DNA from: Mediterranea sp. (in: CFB group bacteria)
GTDB lineage: Bacteria; Bacteroidota; Bacteroidia; Bacteroidales; Bacteroidaceae
Direction: 5' to 3'
DNA length: 61,075 bases
NCBI GenBank assembly: GCA_031261785.1
Contig: JAISIZ010000105.1
Location: 1 to 61,075, forward strand
Each line of letters begins with the position of its first letter. Within the stretch, counting starts at the first letter, position 1. The notes beneath the pieces were generated by a model. It ran no database searches and was not told the DNA's origin. It saw nothing but the letters and a program-made list of their open reading frames with translations. Made by a program: the position numbers and the translations under genes. Below, piece by piece: positions 24,209 to 32,661 of this stretch.

Positions 24209-26080
24209 TCATCCGTCCATCCACCTTCCATTGTCGATCCACACCCCGCCATCGCGCCATTTTCCGTCGGCGAGTATCCACCGGTTCTCGGCTTCGGTGT
24301 CGCTGATCCGGATGGGATAGAAGGTTCCCGTCCATCCGCCCTTGCGCCCGTCGGCGTCGAGGGCGAACTCCATCTCCTTGCAGACGTACCGCTTGTTGCG
24401 GATCTCGAAGATGATCCGGGCGTCGTAGAGGTTGGGGTCGTGGCTGGTGATCTTGACGGCCCGGCGGAAGTCGATGTCGTAGCCGCCCTGGTAGAACCGC
24501 TCGTCGAGCTTGTCGAGGCGCAGGGAGGCGTCGAGCGTTGGCGTGACCCAGTAATAGGAGCCGTTTCCGGAACGCAGGTAAGGCTCGACGAAAGAGATGG
24601 GTTGCCGGTCTATCTTGGCGGGCGAGAGATCGGCCGTGAAGTACAAGTTGTCGCATCCGTGGAAGAAAGCGAGGCGGATCGGCTCCTTGGAGGCGTCGGG
24701 TGTCGTGGCGTCGGAACCGTTCTCCAGCCAGTCCTGCAGGACGCCGTTGCCGGTGGCCTGGTCGTCGGCGGATTCCTCGTCGAGCGTGGGAACCGATATG
24801 GGGAAATCCTCGCGTGTCCCGCTTCCGTCCTCGTGTATCTCGATGGAGGGCAAGTTCTGGACGCTCATCTCGACGGGAATCATCTCCAGTTCCTCCGTGG
24901 TCTCCGCTCCCTCGCGGAGTATCGGCTCGAACTCGTGTATCATGTCGAAACCCCGCCCCTCGTCCTCGCCCACGAAGAAGCGGCGTTCCATGTAGCCGTA
25001 GTTGTCGGTGCGGGCTATCCTTCCCGTCCATCCCTTGTTGTCCCTGAAGTACAGTTGGGCGCGGTAAGGAGCCAGGCGGTCGTCGCCGGGAATGGCGGGG
25101 ATGTAGAACTTCGGGGACTTGTCGAACACCTCCTCGGGGAGGCAACGGCGGCGGTAGTAATCCGTGCTGGGGAACGCGTAGCGCACGTTGGCCCGTCCCA
25201 TCGTCTCGTTCTCCGGATCCTCCTCCATCTCGACCTCGTACACGTCCTCCACGGCGGTGACGTGCGCGCTGTTGGCCGCCTGGTAAAACGTGTTGGCCAG
25301 CATCAGCCGCACGGTCCGCTTGCGGGCGTCGACCACGAAGACGGCGTTGAACATCTTCTCCACTTGCTCGAGGAAGTCCTTCACCGTCCACCCGGGCAGC
25401 ATGTCCGCCCACCTCCTGGTGGACTTGACGTGGCAGATATACAGGTATTTCCAGTCGGTGTCTTCGAGCTGGTTCGCCACCATGTCGTAACCCAGCGCCT
25501 TGACCACTTCCCTGATGTAGGCGCAGAGGTAAGGTTGCGGGAACATGCCGGCACGTTGGTGCAGGCTCGGGCGGTAGGTGTACTCGCCTTTCTCCGTATG
25601 ATAGACATCCCAATGGTTGTGCAGGATCTCGGTCGTGCGGTTCATCACGGTAGCCAGGCAGTAGTCCACTTCCGGATAGAGCCGCGTGATGTAGCGCGGG
25701 TCGAGGTCTACCTCGTCCTCGCGCATCTCCAGCTCGCTGATGGGCGTGTCGCTCGAGAGTGAGTAGTTCAGCTCGGAGTTTCCGGAGGCCACCTGTATGG
25801 ACACGCTGTCCTCGGTCCATCCGGTGATGATCTCCACGCCGTTGCAGTACACGCGTCCGCCGGAGATGAGCGTGGCCGGCCGTTCGGCGCGCGGCATGTT
25901 GGTGGCGTTCATCCGGCCGAGGTGCCCGTAGAGGGCGGCGTTGGTGGGGTTGTCGAGCGGCAGGGTGATGTCGTAGGTGTACTCGCCGTTCTTGGTGAAG
26001 AACGGGTTCTCGGCCTTCACCTGCACGGTGAAGTCCTTGGGCAGGACGACGCTCACGCCGTCGATGAGCAGCTCAGTCAT
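24209..26080 (-). CDS. Phage tail/baseplate protein (623 aa)
   Basis: Begins MTELLIDGVSVVLPKDFTVQVKAENPFFTKNGEYTYDI split by conserved-looking turns, typical of the large tail-hub-like proteins of Bacteroides siphoviruses. It has a central region with a W-x-V-K-D-F-L-E-Q motif (about 240) that resembles the ring/hub domain of baseplate hub proteins, and it ends in Trp/Gly-rich repeats (WILADGKWRDGGVW). It is the last gene of the second late block. Hub or distal-tail function is inferred from size, position and general resemblance. Confidence 0.65.
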   Translation of the reverse strand: MTELLIDGVSVVLPKDFTVQVKAENPFFTKNGEYTYDITLPLDNPTNAALYGHLGRMNATNMPRAERPATLISGGRVYCNGVEIITGWTEDSVSIQVASGNSELNYSLSSDTPISELEMREDEVDLDPRYITRLYPEVDYCLATVMNRTTEILHNHWDVYHTEKGEYTYRPSLHQRAGMFPQPYLCAYIREVVKALGYDMVANQLEDTDWKYLYICHVKSTRRWADMLPGWTVKDFLEQVEKMFNAVFVVDARKRTVRLMLANTFYQAANSAHVTAVEDVYEVEMEEDPENETMGRANVRYAFPSTDYYRRRCLPEEVFDKSPKFYIPAIPGDDRLAPYRAQLYFRDNKGWTGRIARTDNYGYMERRFFVGEDEGRGFDMIHEFEPILREGAETTEELEMIPVEMSVQNLPSIEIHEDGSGTREDFPISVPTLDEESADDQATGNGVLQDWLENGSDATTPDASKEPIRLAFFHGCDNLYFTADLSPAKIDRQPISFVEPYLRSGNGSYYWVTPTLDASLRLDKLDERFYQGGYDIDFRRAVKITSHDPNLYDARIIFEIRNKRYVCKEMEFALDADGRKGGWTGTFYPIRISDTEAENRWILADGKWRDGGVWIDNGRWMDG

Positions 26081-26522
26081 GGTCGGAAAGCGTTAGGCCG
26101 AGGGAAATGCCGTTGAACCCGCCGTAGACCTCGTACTCCCACTCGGTACGGATCTCCTCGGCGCCGTCGAGACGGTGGCACACGAAGTCCATGGCCAGCA
26201 GCTCCCGCTTCAGCAGCCGCGCCACGCGCTGGACGCTGGCGTAGCGCGACATCTCCTCCCCGTCGGTGGAGCCGCCCGCGGGGGCTTTCTCGAGCAGGGC
26301 GAGGAAGAGGTGGTTGCGCTCCGTGTGGCCGTCGGGCGTGCCCCGCAGGTCGGCGTCGGGGTAGTTGGCGCAGAGCAGCAGCCCGGCGCGGTCCTTGAGT
26401 TTCTTCACGAGGTGCTTCTCGCTCACGGCGAGCACCACGCCGTCGATGGGCCTGTCGCTCCCGGCGTTGACCCGCTGGCGGAGTTCCGCCAGCAATTCGC
26501 TGAATTCGGTGATGTTGATCAT
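26073..26522 (-). CDS. Hypothetical neck/tail protein (149 aa)
   Basis: Starts MINITEFSELLAELRQRVN. The ATG overlaps the 328-aa gene by 4 nt and the 3' end overlaps the 623-aa gene by 8 nt, typical of a tightly packed late operon. A mixed alpha/beta composition and position before the hub-like gene would suit a tail-completion or terminator protein, but no family was recognised. Confidence 0.65.
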   Translation of the reverse strand: MINITEFSELLAELRQRVNAGSDRPIDGVVLAVSEKHLVKKLKDRAGLLLCANYPDADLRGTPDGHTERNHLFLALLEKAPAGGSTDGEEMSRYASVQRVARLLKRELLAMDFVCHRLDGAEEIRTEWEYEVYGGFNGISLGLTLSDHD

Positions 26523-27505
26523 TGGAGGTCGATGAGATTGTTCTGGCCGGGATCCGCCATGCGGAAGCTGAACTCCACGGCCTTGAGCGCGCCGCGTCGC
26601 AGCTCGCGCTCGAATTTCTGCTTGGTGACGACGATGGGCAGCCACCGGTCGCCCGCCCACACTTCCGCCTCGCGGGCGTTGAGTAGGTTGTGCCAGAGCC
26701 TGAAGTCGCTCCGCAGGAAGATGGCGCCGCTGTTGGCGGTGTACTCGTCGGTGACCTTGACGGCGAACTTGCGCTCCACGCCGAACATGGAGGCGGCCGT
26801 CCCCTCGTTCGCTCCCGCCAGCTGCAGGCCACCCACGGCCTGCAGCGTCTCGGGCATGTCGTACACGTTCTTGTAGCGGAACTGCCAGATGTCGGGATAG
26901 CGCGAGCGATCCACCAGCAGCTCGAACTCCTGCCCCATGGCGGAGATGACGTACCTGTCGGGCGACGCGCCGGGGAAGAGCGCGGCCATCCGCGCGGCGC
27001 CGACGTCGAGCGTGGCGATGGCCTCGCCCGTCGCGACCCCGGCGCCCAGCAGCTCGGCGCCCCTGGAGCGGTCGCCGTCGGGATAGGCCACGACGGCTTC
27101 CGTCGCGCGGACGCTGAGCCATTCGTGGCATCCGGGGTGGGTCACCTTGCGCCGCGTCTCGGTGAGCCAGCCCGGCGAGGCGGCGTCCTTGCGCGTCTGC
27201 AGGCGGCTGTACGTCACCAAGCTGCCGGCGTCCTCCTTGCCGTCGATGAGGAAGGCGAACTCTCCGGAGGCGTCGGCCTGCCACGTGGTGTCGCCCTCGG
27301 GCCACACGCCCCAGAGCGCCTGCTCGCAGAGCTGGCCGAGGCGGCGGGCGCGCACCACGTACTTGGCGTCGGGGGCGTACTCCTCCTCGAGTATCGGCTT
27401 GCCGCGGTAGCGCACGGCGAAGGTGACGCTGGCATCGGTGTCGATGACGTAGTCGGGCATGGTGGCGCAGAACTCTCGCGGCCGGGGGCGTTGGATGACG
27501 TTCAT
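26519..27505 (-). CDS. Hypothetical virion protein (328 aa)
   Basis: Starts MNVIQRPRPREFCATMPDY. The chosen ATG overlaps the upstream stop (27502-27505); the long frame further upstream is a shadow. Beta-rich with FRYKNVYDMPETL and a C-terminal VEFSFRMADPGQNNLIDLQ. Position in the portal-to-hub block suggests a tail-tube or adaptor role; not recognised. Confidence 0.6.
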   Translation of the reverse strand: MNVIQRPRPREFCATMPDYVIDTDASVTFAVRYRGKPILEEEYAPDAKYVVRARRLGQLCEQALWGVWPEGDTTWQADASGEFAFLIDGKEDAGSLVTYSRLQTRKDAASPGWLTETRRKVTHPGCHEWLSVRATEAVVAYPDGDRSRGAELLGAGVATGEAIATLDVGAARMAALFPGASPDRYVISAMGQEFELLVDRSRYPDIWQFRYKNVYDMPETLQAVGGLQLAGANEGTAASMFGVERKFAVKVTDEYTANSGAIFLRSDFRLWHNLLNAREAEVWAGDRWLPIVVTKQKFERELRRGALKAVEFSFRMADPGQNNLIDLQ

Positions 27506-28437
27506 AGCTGGCAGTATTTGTTCGCGTGGTGGTTGCGTGGCAGCAGGTCGTAGGCGGGGGTGCCGCCGCCGTCGCGCGCCCGCTTCATCTCGTCTATCCA
27601 GGTGGCGGCGTCGGCGGCGAGCCAGTCGGACACCAGGCGGATGTCGTCCAGCGAGGCTACCTGGCCGCCCTTCGCGCCCGCGGTGGCGGCGTAGTTCCTC
27701 ACCACGCCCCCGGGAATCAGCCCGAGCGGCAGGCGGCGGATGGCCATGCTCATGGCGAGCAGGGCCACGGCCTTGCGGGCGGCGTAGAGGGCGTCGCTCT
27801 CCGGGGCGGACGCATCGTCGGCCAGGAGGGCGTCCCATCCGGGGCCGTAGGCGCGGCGCACGGTGAGCGCCTGCGCCTCGCGGACGAAGGGGGCCAGCAT
27901 GAGGAAGAGGCGCTCGCTGCGGTCGATGGGGAAGTAGGCGTCGAACGTCTCCCCGTCGCGGATGGCCAGCGTGTCGAGCAGCTTGCGGGTGGGCGTGTCC
28001 ATCCAGGCGGCGGGGCGCGTCCGGTTGAGGTGGCGGATGAGCGTGTCGACGGCCTTGTGGTACTCCTCGAGGTGGATGGCGTCGTCGCGGTCGAGCTGCC
28101 ACTCCCAGGGCAGCTTCTCGGTGTCGTCGGCGGCGAGCTTGAACTTGCGGCCGTCGTCCTCGTGCGAGAGGTCGTTCTTGCGGTACATGCGCAGGGTGGC
28201 GACGATGGCGATGGGGCGGCGCAGCTTGCGCAGCAGGTCGTCGCCCTCCCCGCCGGGGCATCCGGCGTTGTAGTAGGCGTCCATCTGGCGGACGATGTCC
28301 GGGCCGATGAGGGCGCCCAGCTCCTCGGTGGCCAGCCCGATCTCGGGAGCCACCTTGCTGAAGTCGTTGTTGGCGAAGTAGTTGCCGGTGAGTTCGCGCA
28401 ACTCCTTCGCCCCGTTGTTGTCTCTGTCGAAAAGCAT
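27502..28437 (-). CDS. Hypothetical phage structural protein (311 aa)
   Basis: Mostly alpha-helical, beginning MLFDRDNNGAKELRELTG and containing IAIVATLRMYRKNDLSHEDDG and HKAVDTLIRHLN. It resembles a family of helical head-tail proteins often seen next to portal genes in Bacteroides prophages; the family number is not certain. Spaced 28 nt after the preceding 281-aa gene. Confidence 0.6.
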   Translation of the reverse strand: MLFDRDNNGAKELRELTGNYFANNDFSKVAPEIGLATEELGALIGPDIVRQMDAYYNAGCPGGEGDDLLRKLRRPIAIVATLRMYRKNDLSHEDDGRKFKLAADDTEKLPWEWQLDRDDAIHLEEYHKAVDTLIRHLNRTRPAAWMDTPTRKLLDTLAIRDGETFDAYFPIDRSERLFLMLAPFVREAQALTVRRAYGPGWDALLADDASAPESDALYAARKAVALLAMSMAIRRLPLGLIPGGVVRNYAATAGAKGGQVASLDDIRLVSDWLAADAATWIDEMKRARDGGGTPAYDLLPRNHHANKYCQL

Positions 28438-28465
28438 GTCTATACCTATTATATATATGTACGTG

Positions 28466-29311
28466 TCACTTCCGGCTCATACGTTCGAGCAGGGCGTCGG
28501 CGTGCCACTTGTCGTCGAGCAGTTTCATCAGCACGGTGAGCAGCGGCGTGTCGTCGGTCTTCGCGGCGTCGCCGAAGATGCCGCTCTCGGCCACGCTGAA
28601 GCGGACGCTCTCCAGCCCGAGGTCGTTCGCGCCGCCGTCGCCGCGGTCGCGGCGGGTGAAGAGCGGGGCGAACGACACCTCCTTGCCCCCGATGACGAAC
28701 GCGCCCTCGAGGAGGTGGCGGCAGAACGCCCCGAACCAGGCGTAGATACCCCACGCCACGTGGGGTGGGATCGCGCTCGCCCGGCTGACGTACAGCTCGA
28801 GGCGCGACGGGTGGAACGGCTCGCGCCAGTGGCCGTCGAAGTCGGCGCATCCCACCCGTTTCCCGGCGGGGCGGTAGAGCGTGCCGCAGAAGGCCAGCAG
28901 GTGCGCCGTCTCGCCGCTGGCGGTGTAGGCGTTCATCAGCGCGGAGGCGTGGCGGAACTCGCCGAAGGTGAGGTCTTCCCCATGGTCGCGGGGACCGACC
29001 AGCCCGCGCCAGCGGGGCAGCGGGTTCGCAGTGCTGTCGAATGCCAGCTCCACGCCGCCGTCGCCCACGCGCCACATCCAGTCGAGATGCCCGGTGGCCA
29101 GCCTGTCGACGAGCAGGAGGTACGCGCGGCGGTCGGCGCCTTTCAGCCCGCGGCGGCGCAGCGCGAAGTCGCACCAGGCGCGCTTCACGTCCAGCAGCGT
29201 GACGCCTGGCTTCACGATAAGGGCCTCGCGGAGCTTCAGCAGGTACACCCATTCGGCGGGCGACACCTCTTCCCAGCGGTCGGGGAACTCTATTTCCTTG
29301 TCTCGCTTCAT
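28466..29311 (-). CDS. Hypothetical phage protein (281 aa)
   Basis: Begins MKRDKEIEFPDRWEEVSPAEW, rich in Trp and Arg, with LDWMWRVGDGGVELAFDSTANPLPRWRGL in pieces that recur in Bacteroides phage proteins encoded after portal genes. Lies 7 nt after the portal gene. Function unknown; co-expression with portal and neck genes suggests a virion or assembly role. Confidence 0.6.
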   Translation of the reverse strand: MKRDKEIEFPDRWEEVSPAEWVYLLKLREALIVKPGVTLLDVKRAWCDFALRRRGLKGADRRAYLLLVDRLATGHLDWMWRVGDGGVELAFDSTANPLPRWRGLVGPRDHGEDLTFGEFRHASALMNAYTASGETAHLLAFCGTLYRPAGKRVGCADFDGHWREPFHPSRLELYVSRASAIPPHVAWGIYAWFGAFCRHLLEGAFVIGGKEVSFAPLFTRRDRGDGGANDLGLESVRFSVAESGIFGDAAKTDDTPLLTVLMKLLDDKWHADALLERMSRK

Positions 29312-29318
29312 CGTCGTC

Positions 29319-30674
29319 TCACACTTGGTTCCCGGCGCGGTCGGCGGCGCTCACGTTGTCCTCCTTGTTGATCATCTTCCGGTAGATGCCGAGGAAGACG
29401 CCCCGCTTGTGGGGGAAGTTGATCCGCAGGGCGTCGTTGATGGCCTCGAGGGCGATCTCCTCGGGGATCTGGGTGTCGGCGCCGTAGAATATCTTCAGGG
29501 CGTAGAGCATCTGGCTGCCGCTGTCGCTCTTGCCGTCGATGATGATGTTGGACAGGGCTGGCGAGAGGCCGAAGCCGCTGGTGGTGCTGCTGTCGGCGAT
29601 GCGAGAGATCTTGGCCTGGGCGTCGATGTACTTGTCGATGTTCATCTCGATGGGTTCGATGCGCCAGCTCTGCTTGTTGCCGTCCACGTCGACGAAGTCC
29701 ACGCAGGAGAAGAACTTGCCGGCGTTGCGCTTGCCCGCCATCACGTCGGCGATGGTCCGCGTGAGGTCGTCCCTCACCCCTTCGAGCGCCCTTGCCACCT
29801 CCTCCTCCTGCCACTCGGGGTGCATGGCCCGGAGGCGCTCTTCCTTCTGCTGCCAGTATTCCTGGGGCGAGTGCACGATGTAGGCGGCGGCGATCATGTT
29901 CTCGTTGAGGTGCTTGATGATCTCGGGCAGGGCATTGGCGTTCTCGAGCCAGGGTATGGAGCCGTAGAAGCAGGAGATGGCGTACATGTTGCGCCCGAAG
30001 CTCCGGAGGCTGTGGTACTTCACGGCCGTCTCGTGGCGCGTGGGGTTCCACTTGTCGAACGCCGGGTACTTGCGGAAGGCGGCGGAGCGGAAGCTATCGA
30101 AGTCGCCCGTGAGGTAGTGCGTGACGTCCTCCAGCCGCGGGGCGTCGCCCTCGGGGAACACCATGCGGCAGGCGGCGGAGTGGAGGCACTCCAGCCGGGC
30201 GATCCACGGCTTGCCCACGCGCACGCCCTTGCCGGTGTGGTACTTGGTGAAGACGCCCCGCATGTGGGTGTACTCCACCAGCGCGGCGCGGACGTAGGCG
30301 CGGTAGTCCCAGGTGTCGAGCCAGGCCTGTATCTCGGGGTCGTCGACCCACCGCTGCACGCGCTCGTTGTTCTCGATGGCCACGCGGTAGAGCATCGGCC
30401 CCTGCCCGTAGAGCAGCCCCGTCTTCCGCTCGAGGATGCCGGGTCCGAGGTTGTTCTTCTCGAGCAGGTCGCGGACGCGCCCCGGCAGGTTGTTGTCGCG
30501 TCCCCATGGCACGACGCGCACGCCGGCCACGCTCACCGGGTCGCTGTCCCAGTCGCCCGCGCCGGACAGGAGCGTGTCGCCGAAGGACGGCTCCCAGTTC
30601 ATGCCGATGGCGACGCTTCCTGCGGCGGTGTCGACGAAGGCGTATCGCCCTATCTTTTTGCTGATTGTTCCCAT
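29319..30674 (-). CDS. Portal protein
   Basis: 451 aa with a portal-like pattern: an N-terminal segment with VVPWGRDNNLPGRVRDLLEKN broken by turns, a GPMLYRV strand, a central helical domain with many aromatic residues (AYIVHSPQEYWQQKEERL), and a C-terminal region with a DSSTTSGFGLSPALSNII loop. The portal dodecamer forms the DNA gate and docks terminase. Position two genes after a late promoter and ahead of helical head-tail genes is consistent. The terminase is about 5 kb upstream, separated by an accessory region. Confidence 0.8.
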   Translation of the reverse strand: MGTISKKIGRYAFVDTAAGSVAIGMNWEPSFGDTLLSGAGDWDSDPVSVAGVRVVPWGRDNNLPGRVRDLLEKNNLGPGILERKTGLLYGQGPMLYRVAIENNERVQRWVDDPEIQAWLDTWDYRAYVRAALVEYTHMRGVFTKYHTGKGVRVGKPWIARLECLHSAACRMVFPEGDAPRLEDVTHYLTGDFDSFRSAAFRKYPAFDKWNPTRHETAVKYHSLRSFGRNMYAISCFYGSIPWLENANALPEIIKHLNENMIAAAYIVHSPQEYWQQKEERLRAMHPEWQEEEVARALEGVRDDLTRTIADVMAGKRNAGKFFSCVDFVDVDGNKQSWRIEPIEMNIDKYIDAQAKISRIADSSTTSGFGLSPALSNIIIDGKSDSGSQMLYALKIFYGADTQIPEEIALEAINDALRINFPHKRGVFLGIYRKMINKEDNVSAADRAGNQV

Positions 30675-30689
30675 ATATGGTGTGAATGG

Positions 30690-31127
30690 TTATGTCGATT
30701 CCGCCTTTCTCCGCTCGAGGATGGCCTTCAGCCGCTCGATCTCGTCGTCGCCGAGACCGTACATGACGCGCGAGATGAGCCTGTTCAGTCCGCCGAACAT
30801 GTTCGTGGCGTACCAGCGCACGTCGCGCGTCTTGGGGCTGTTGCGTTTGATGCCCCATATCTCGCGGTTGGTGTCGACGGCCATCCTGTTCCTTTTCCTC
30901 GCCCTGATCTCGATGGCGCGGCCGTAGGAGAGGAAGTTGAAGCGCACGCCCCGGGCGTCGCCCTCGCGGAAGGTCTCGTAGCCCACGCTGTCGAGCAGGT
31001 TGCCCTCGAGCACCAGCTTCCGCCGCCGTATGGCGCGGGTGAAGGCGTCGCTGAGCCACTCCCCGTGCCGGGAGAGTTGCTCCTCGATGTGGAGCAGCGC
31101 CACGTCGTTGTCGATCTTGTCGGCCAT
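30690..31127 (-). CDS. Late protein, first gene of the portal block (145 aa)
   Basis: Basic 145-aa protein, MADKIDNDVALLHIEEQLSR at the start, then VRFNFLSYGRAIEIRARKRNR and GDDEIERLKAILERRK. The middle resembles a segment of the 90-aa protein that opens the fourth late block. A late promoter lies 29 nt upstream (31156-31190). The gp10/neck-protein type is possible but unproven. Confidence 0.6.
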   Translation of the reverse strand: MADKIDNDVALLHIEEQLSRHGEWLSDAFTRAIRRRKLVLEGNLLDSVGYETFREGDARGVRFNFLSYGRAIEIRARKRNRMAVDTNREIWGIKRNSPKTRDVRWYATNMFGGLNRLISRVMYGLGDDEIERLKAILERRKAEST

Positions 31128-31155
31128 GTCGATGAGCTTCTTTTGATTGCGGAAG

Positions 31156-31190
31156 CAAAGGTACGCCGCGCGCCCGCGGGGAAAAAGGAC
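31156..31190 (-). promoter_or_regulatory. Late promoter copy 2
   Basis: On the - strand: GTCCTTTT (31190-31183), 19-nt spacer, TACCTTTG (31163-31156). Confidence 0.8.
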
Positions 31191-31200
31191 AGGGGGAGGA

Positions 31201-31254
31201 GTGATTAGTGGTTAGTGAGAGAGTGATTAGTGATTAGCGCCGTCCACTAATCAC
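31201..31254. terminator. Inverted repeat at the end of the accessory region
   Basis: GTGATTAGTGG (31201-31211) is the reverse complement of CCACTAATCAC (31244-31254), with further GTGATTAGTG-like copies between. It lies at the end of the accessory operon, just before late promoter copy 2, and may separate the two transcripts. Confidence 0.45.
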
Positions 31255-31468
31255 TGACTCCGTGTTTGTCGACGTATTCCGAGGCGGTGAGCAGCAGGCG
31301 GCATACGGCACGGGCGTCGGCGTGGCTGAAGCTCACGCGGCTACCGTCGGGCAAGCGTATCTCCGCCGGGCAGAGACCCGTCTCGGCATGGATCTCGAGG
31401 GCGAGGGCCAGCAAGGCGGTGAGATTGTCTTCGTGGACGATGTACGTGAGCGCGCTACTCCTCGTCAT
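31247..31468 (-). CDS. Accessory protein (73 aa)
   Basis: Starts MTRSSALTYIVHEDNLT; a start at 31492 (81 aa) is also possible. The chosen start overlaps the previous gene in an ATG...TAG arrangement. Mixed alpha/beta with IRLPDGSRVSF. No domain recognised. Last gene of the operon led by structured RNA 3. Confidence 0.55.
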   Translation of the reverse strand: MTRSSALTYIVHEDNLTALLALALEIHAETGLCPAEIRLPDGSRVSFSHADARAVCRLLLTASEYVDKHGVSD

Positions 31469-31685
31469 CGTCGAAAAATCCGTCACAGTCACCTCCTTCC
31501 TCCTCGATATTCTTCGCCGCCCCGTTGTCCATGGCGATGTCGATCAGGGTGCGCAGGGCCTCCAGTTCCTTGCGGGTGGCGACGAGCATGCGCTTGCCGC
31601 AAAATTCTATCTCGTACTCCTCGTACTCAATGCCGACGCGGGTGTAGCGGCAAAGTTTGATGACCTTGAACAGGGGCAATTTCAT
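31455..31685 (-). CDS. Accessory acidic protein (76 aa)
   Basis: Starts MKLPLFKVIKLCRYTRVG and ends in an acidic tail, DGFFDDDEE. Overlaps the preceding gene by 4 nt (31682-31685). No family recognised. Confidence 0.6.
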   Translation of the reverse strand: MKLPLFKVIKLCRYTRVGIEYEEYEIEFCGKRMLVATRKELEALRTLIDIAMDNGAAKNIEEEGGDCDGFFDDDEE

Positions 31686-32044
31686 GGCTGGCCTCCTTCC
31701 TTGGCTATCGGAACGAGCGTGCCGGTGGACAGGTAGAGCGCGGGGATCTTGCGGACGGACAGGCTGAATACGTCTTCCGGACCGTGCGCCGTGTCCATGG
31801 CGCCAGCTATATGGATGAAGTCCGGATGTTGGCGATAGACGAAGCGGATGGGCTTCAGCTTGGGGTGTCGCATGTTCGTCTGGCTGACGGTGCTGCCTAT
31901 CTCGGCGACGAGCGCGGAGAGCGCTTGGTCGTCGACGATGAGGGTGTCGTTGAATCTCTTCACGAACTCGTTCAGTTCCTTGCACGCCGCGTTCTTCGGC
32001 GCGTAGGTATAGAGGTGCTTCACGAAGTACATCTTCTCGTTCAT
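31682..32044 (-). CDS. Accessory protein (120 aa)
   Basis: Starts MNEKMYFVKHLYTYAPKN; the frame upstream of this Met is a shadow of the neighbouring gene. Contains FVYRQHPDFIHIAGAMD. Overlaps both neighbours by 4 nt, so it is translated with them. Function unknown. Confidence 0.6.
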   Translation of the reverse strand: MNEKMYFVKHLYTYAPKNAACKELNEFVKRFNDTLIVDDQALSALVAEIGSTVSQTNMRHPKLKPIRFVYRQHPDFIHIAGAMDTAHGPEDVFSLSVRKIPALYLSTGTLVPIAKEGGQP

Positions 32045-32274
32045 CGCGTGCCTCCTTCCTTCCTGGCTCGCGCCACGCAGAAGATGGCGGCGACGATCAT
32101 CGGTGGGAAAATGAGCGTGGCGCACACGGCGCCGATGGCGGCGACATAATAATAGTCGCTCCGGTTCTTTACGCGGACCTCTTCCGGAAGGAAGCGTTCG
32201 ATGAGACTTTCGCTCCGCCCCGGATGGGAGGCGGGAGCGGGCACGGAGGTGCCGAAAAGGTGTTGTTTTTGCAT
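32041..32274 (-). CDS. Small accessory membrane protein behind structured RNA 3 (77 aa)
   Basis: Starts MQKQHLFGTSVPAPA, with a single long hydrophobic segment around residues 42-68 (YYVAAIGAVCATLIFPPMIV) and a basic end. The first gene after structured RNA 3; its ATG lies 2 nt after a 16-nt sequence (32292-32277) identical to the RNA 5' end. Membrane location is likely, role unknown. Confidence 0.6.
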   Translation of the reverse strand: MQKQHLFGTSVPAPASHPGRSESLIERFLPEEVRVKNRSDYYYVAAIGAVCATLIFPPMIVAAIFCVARARKEGGTR

Positions 32275-32276
32275 AA

Positions 32277-32292
32277 CTGTGATATGTTTGAC
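32277..32292 (-). promoter_or_regulatory. Repeat of the RNA 3 5' end directly before a start codon
   Basis: GTCAAACATATCACAG on the - strand, identical to 32477-32462 and complementary to 32345-32330. Pairing with the internal segment would place a 16-bp helix 2 nt before the ATG of the 77-aa gene. Confidence 0.65.
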
Positions 32293-32302
32293 TTATAGGC
32301 AG

Positions 32303-32477
32303 AAAAAAACGGCTGCCGTTTCCCGTGTCGTCAAACATATCACAGATTCTGCCCGAGAGCAAAAAACGTAATGGGAAAGGCAGCCGCCTATTTTAGGTTT
32401 GGGCATAAAAAAAGCCCGCAGTATATGTGAGCATTAACCGAAGCTCGCGGCACAGAACGCACTGTGATATGTTTGAC
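32303..32477 (-). ncRNA. Structured RNA, copy 3 (175 nt, divergent)
   Basis: Read on the - strand. The 5' end (32477-32462) pairs perfectly over 16 bp with 32345-32330. A second stem joins 32386-32373 (CGGCTGCCTTTCCC) with 32324-32310 (one bulged base), directly followed by TTTTTTT. The two helices cross, as in copies 1 and 2. A hairpin (CCGCGAGC...GCTC...GCGG) followed by GGGCTTTTTTTATGCCC resembles the GCAGGCATTTTTTATGTCC region of copy 1 at the same place. The sequence between the long helices is otherwise unlike copies 1 and 2. Starts 4 nt after a -7 box. Confidence 0.65.
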
Positions 32478-32481
32478 TTTG

Positions 32482-32512
32482 CAAATATCGGAATTATATT
32501 TGGAAGCGCAAA
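32482..32512 (-). promoter_or_regulatory. Putative promoter of structured RNA 3
   Basis: On the - strand: TTTG (32512-32509), 19-nt spacer, GATATTTG (32489-32482), one mismatch to TAnnTTTG. Confidence 0.6.
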
Positions 32513-32533
32513 AGCATTGGGCGAAAAACTCTC

Positions 32534-32563
32534 AAAAAAAAGAGCTTCCAACTCGTGGAAGCC
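32534..32563 (-). terminator. Terminator of DUF5053 cassette 2
   Basis: GCTTCCA and TGGAAGC form a stem followed by TCTTTTTTT on the - strand. The same stem type ends hicAB at 33599-33630. Confidence 0.7.
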
Positions 32564-32661
32564 CCTTTTCCGGGAGGGAGTATCGGCATCCCTTCCATTG
32601 GATGTGTCTAAAATCACTTGATGTTTAATATGGTTTCCGATAGCTTGTTTTTTCCCATGTG

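Noticed and set aside
32277..32477. Invertible DNA switch at the inverted repeats of RNA 3
   Set aside because: The promoter lies outside the repeats, so inversion would not switch transcription, and the same layout in copies 1 and 2 shows RNA-type covariation.
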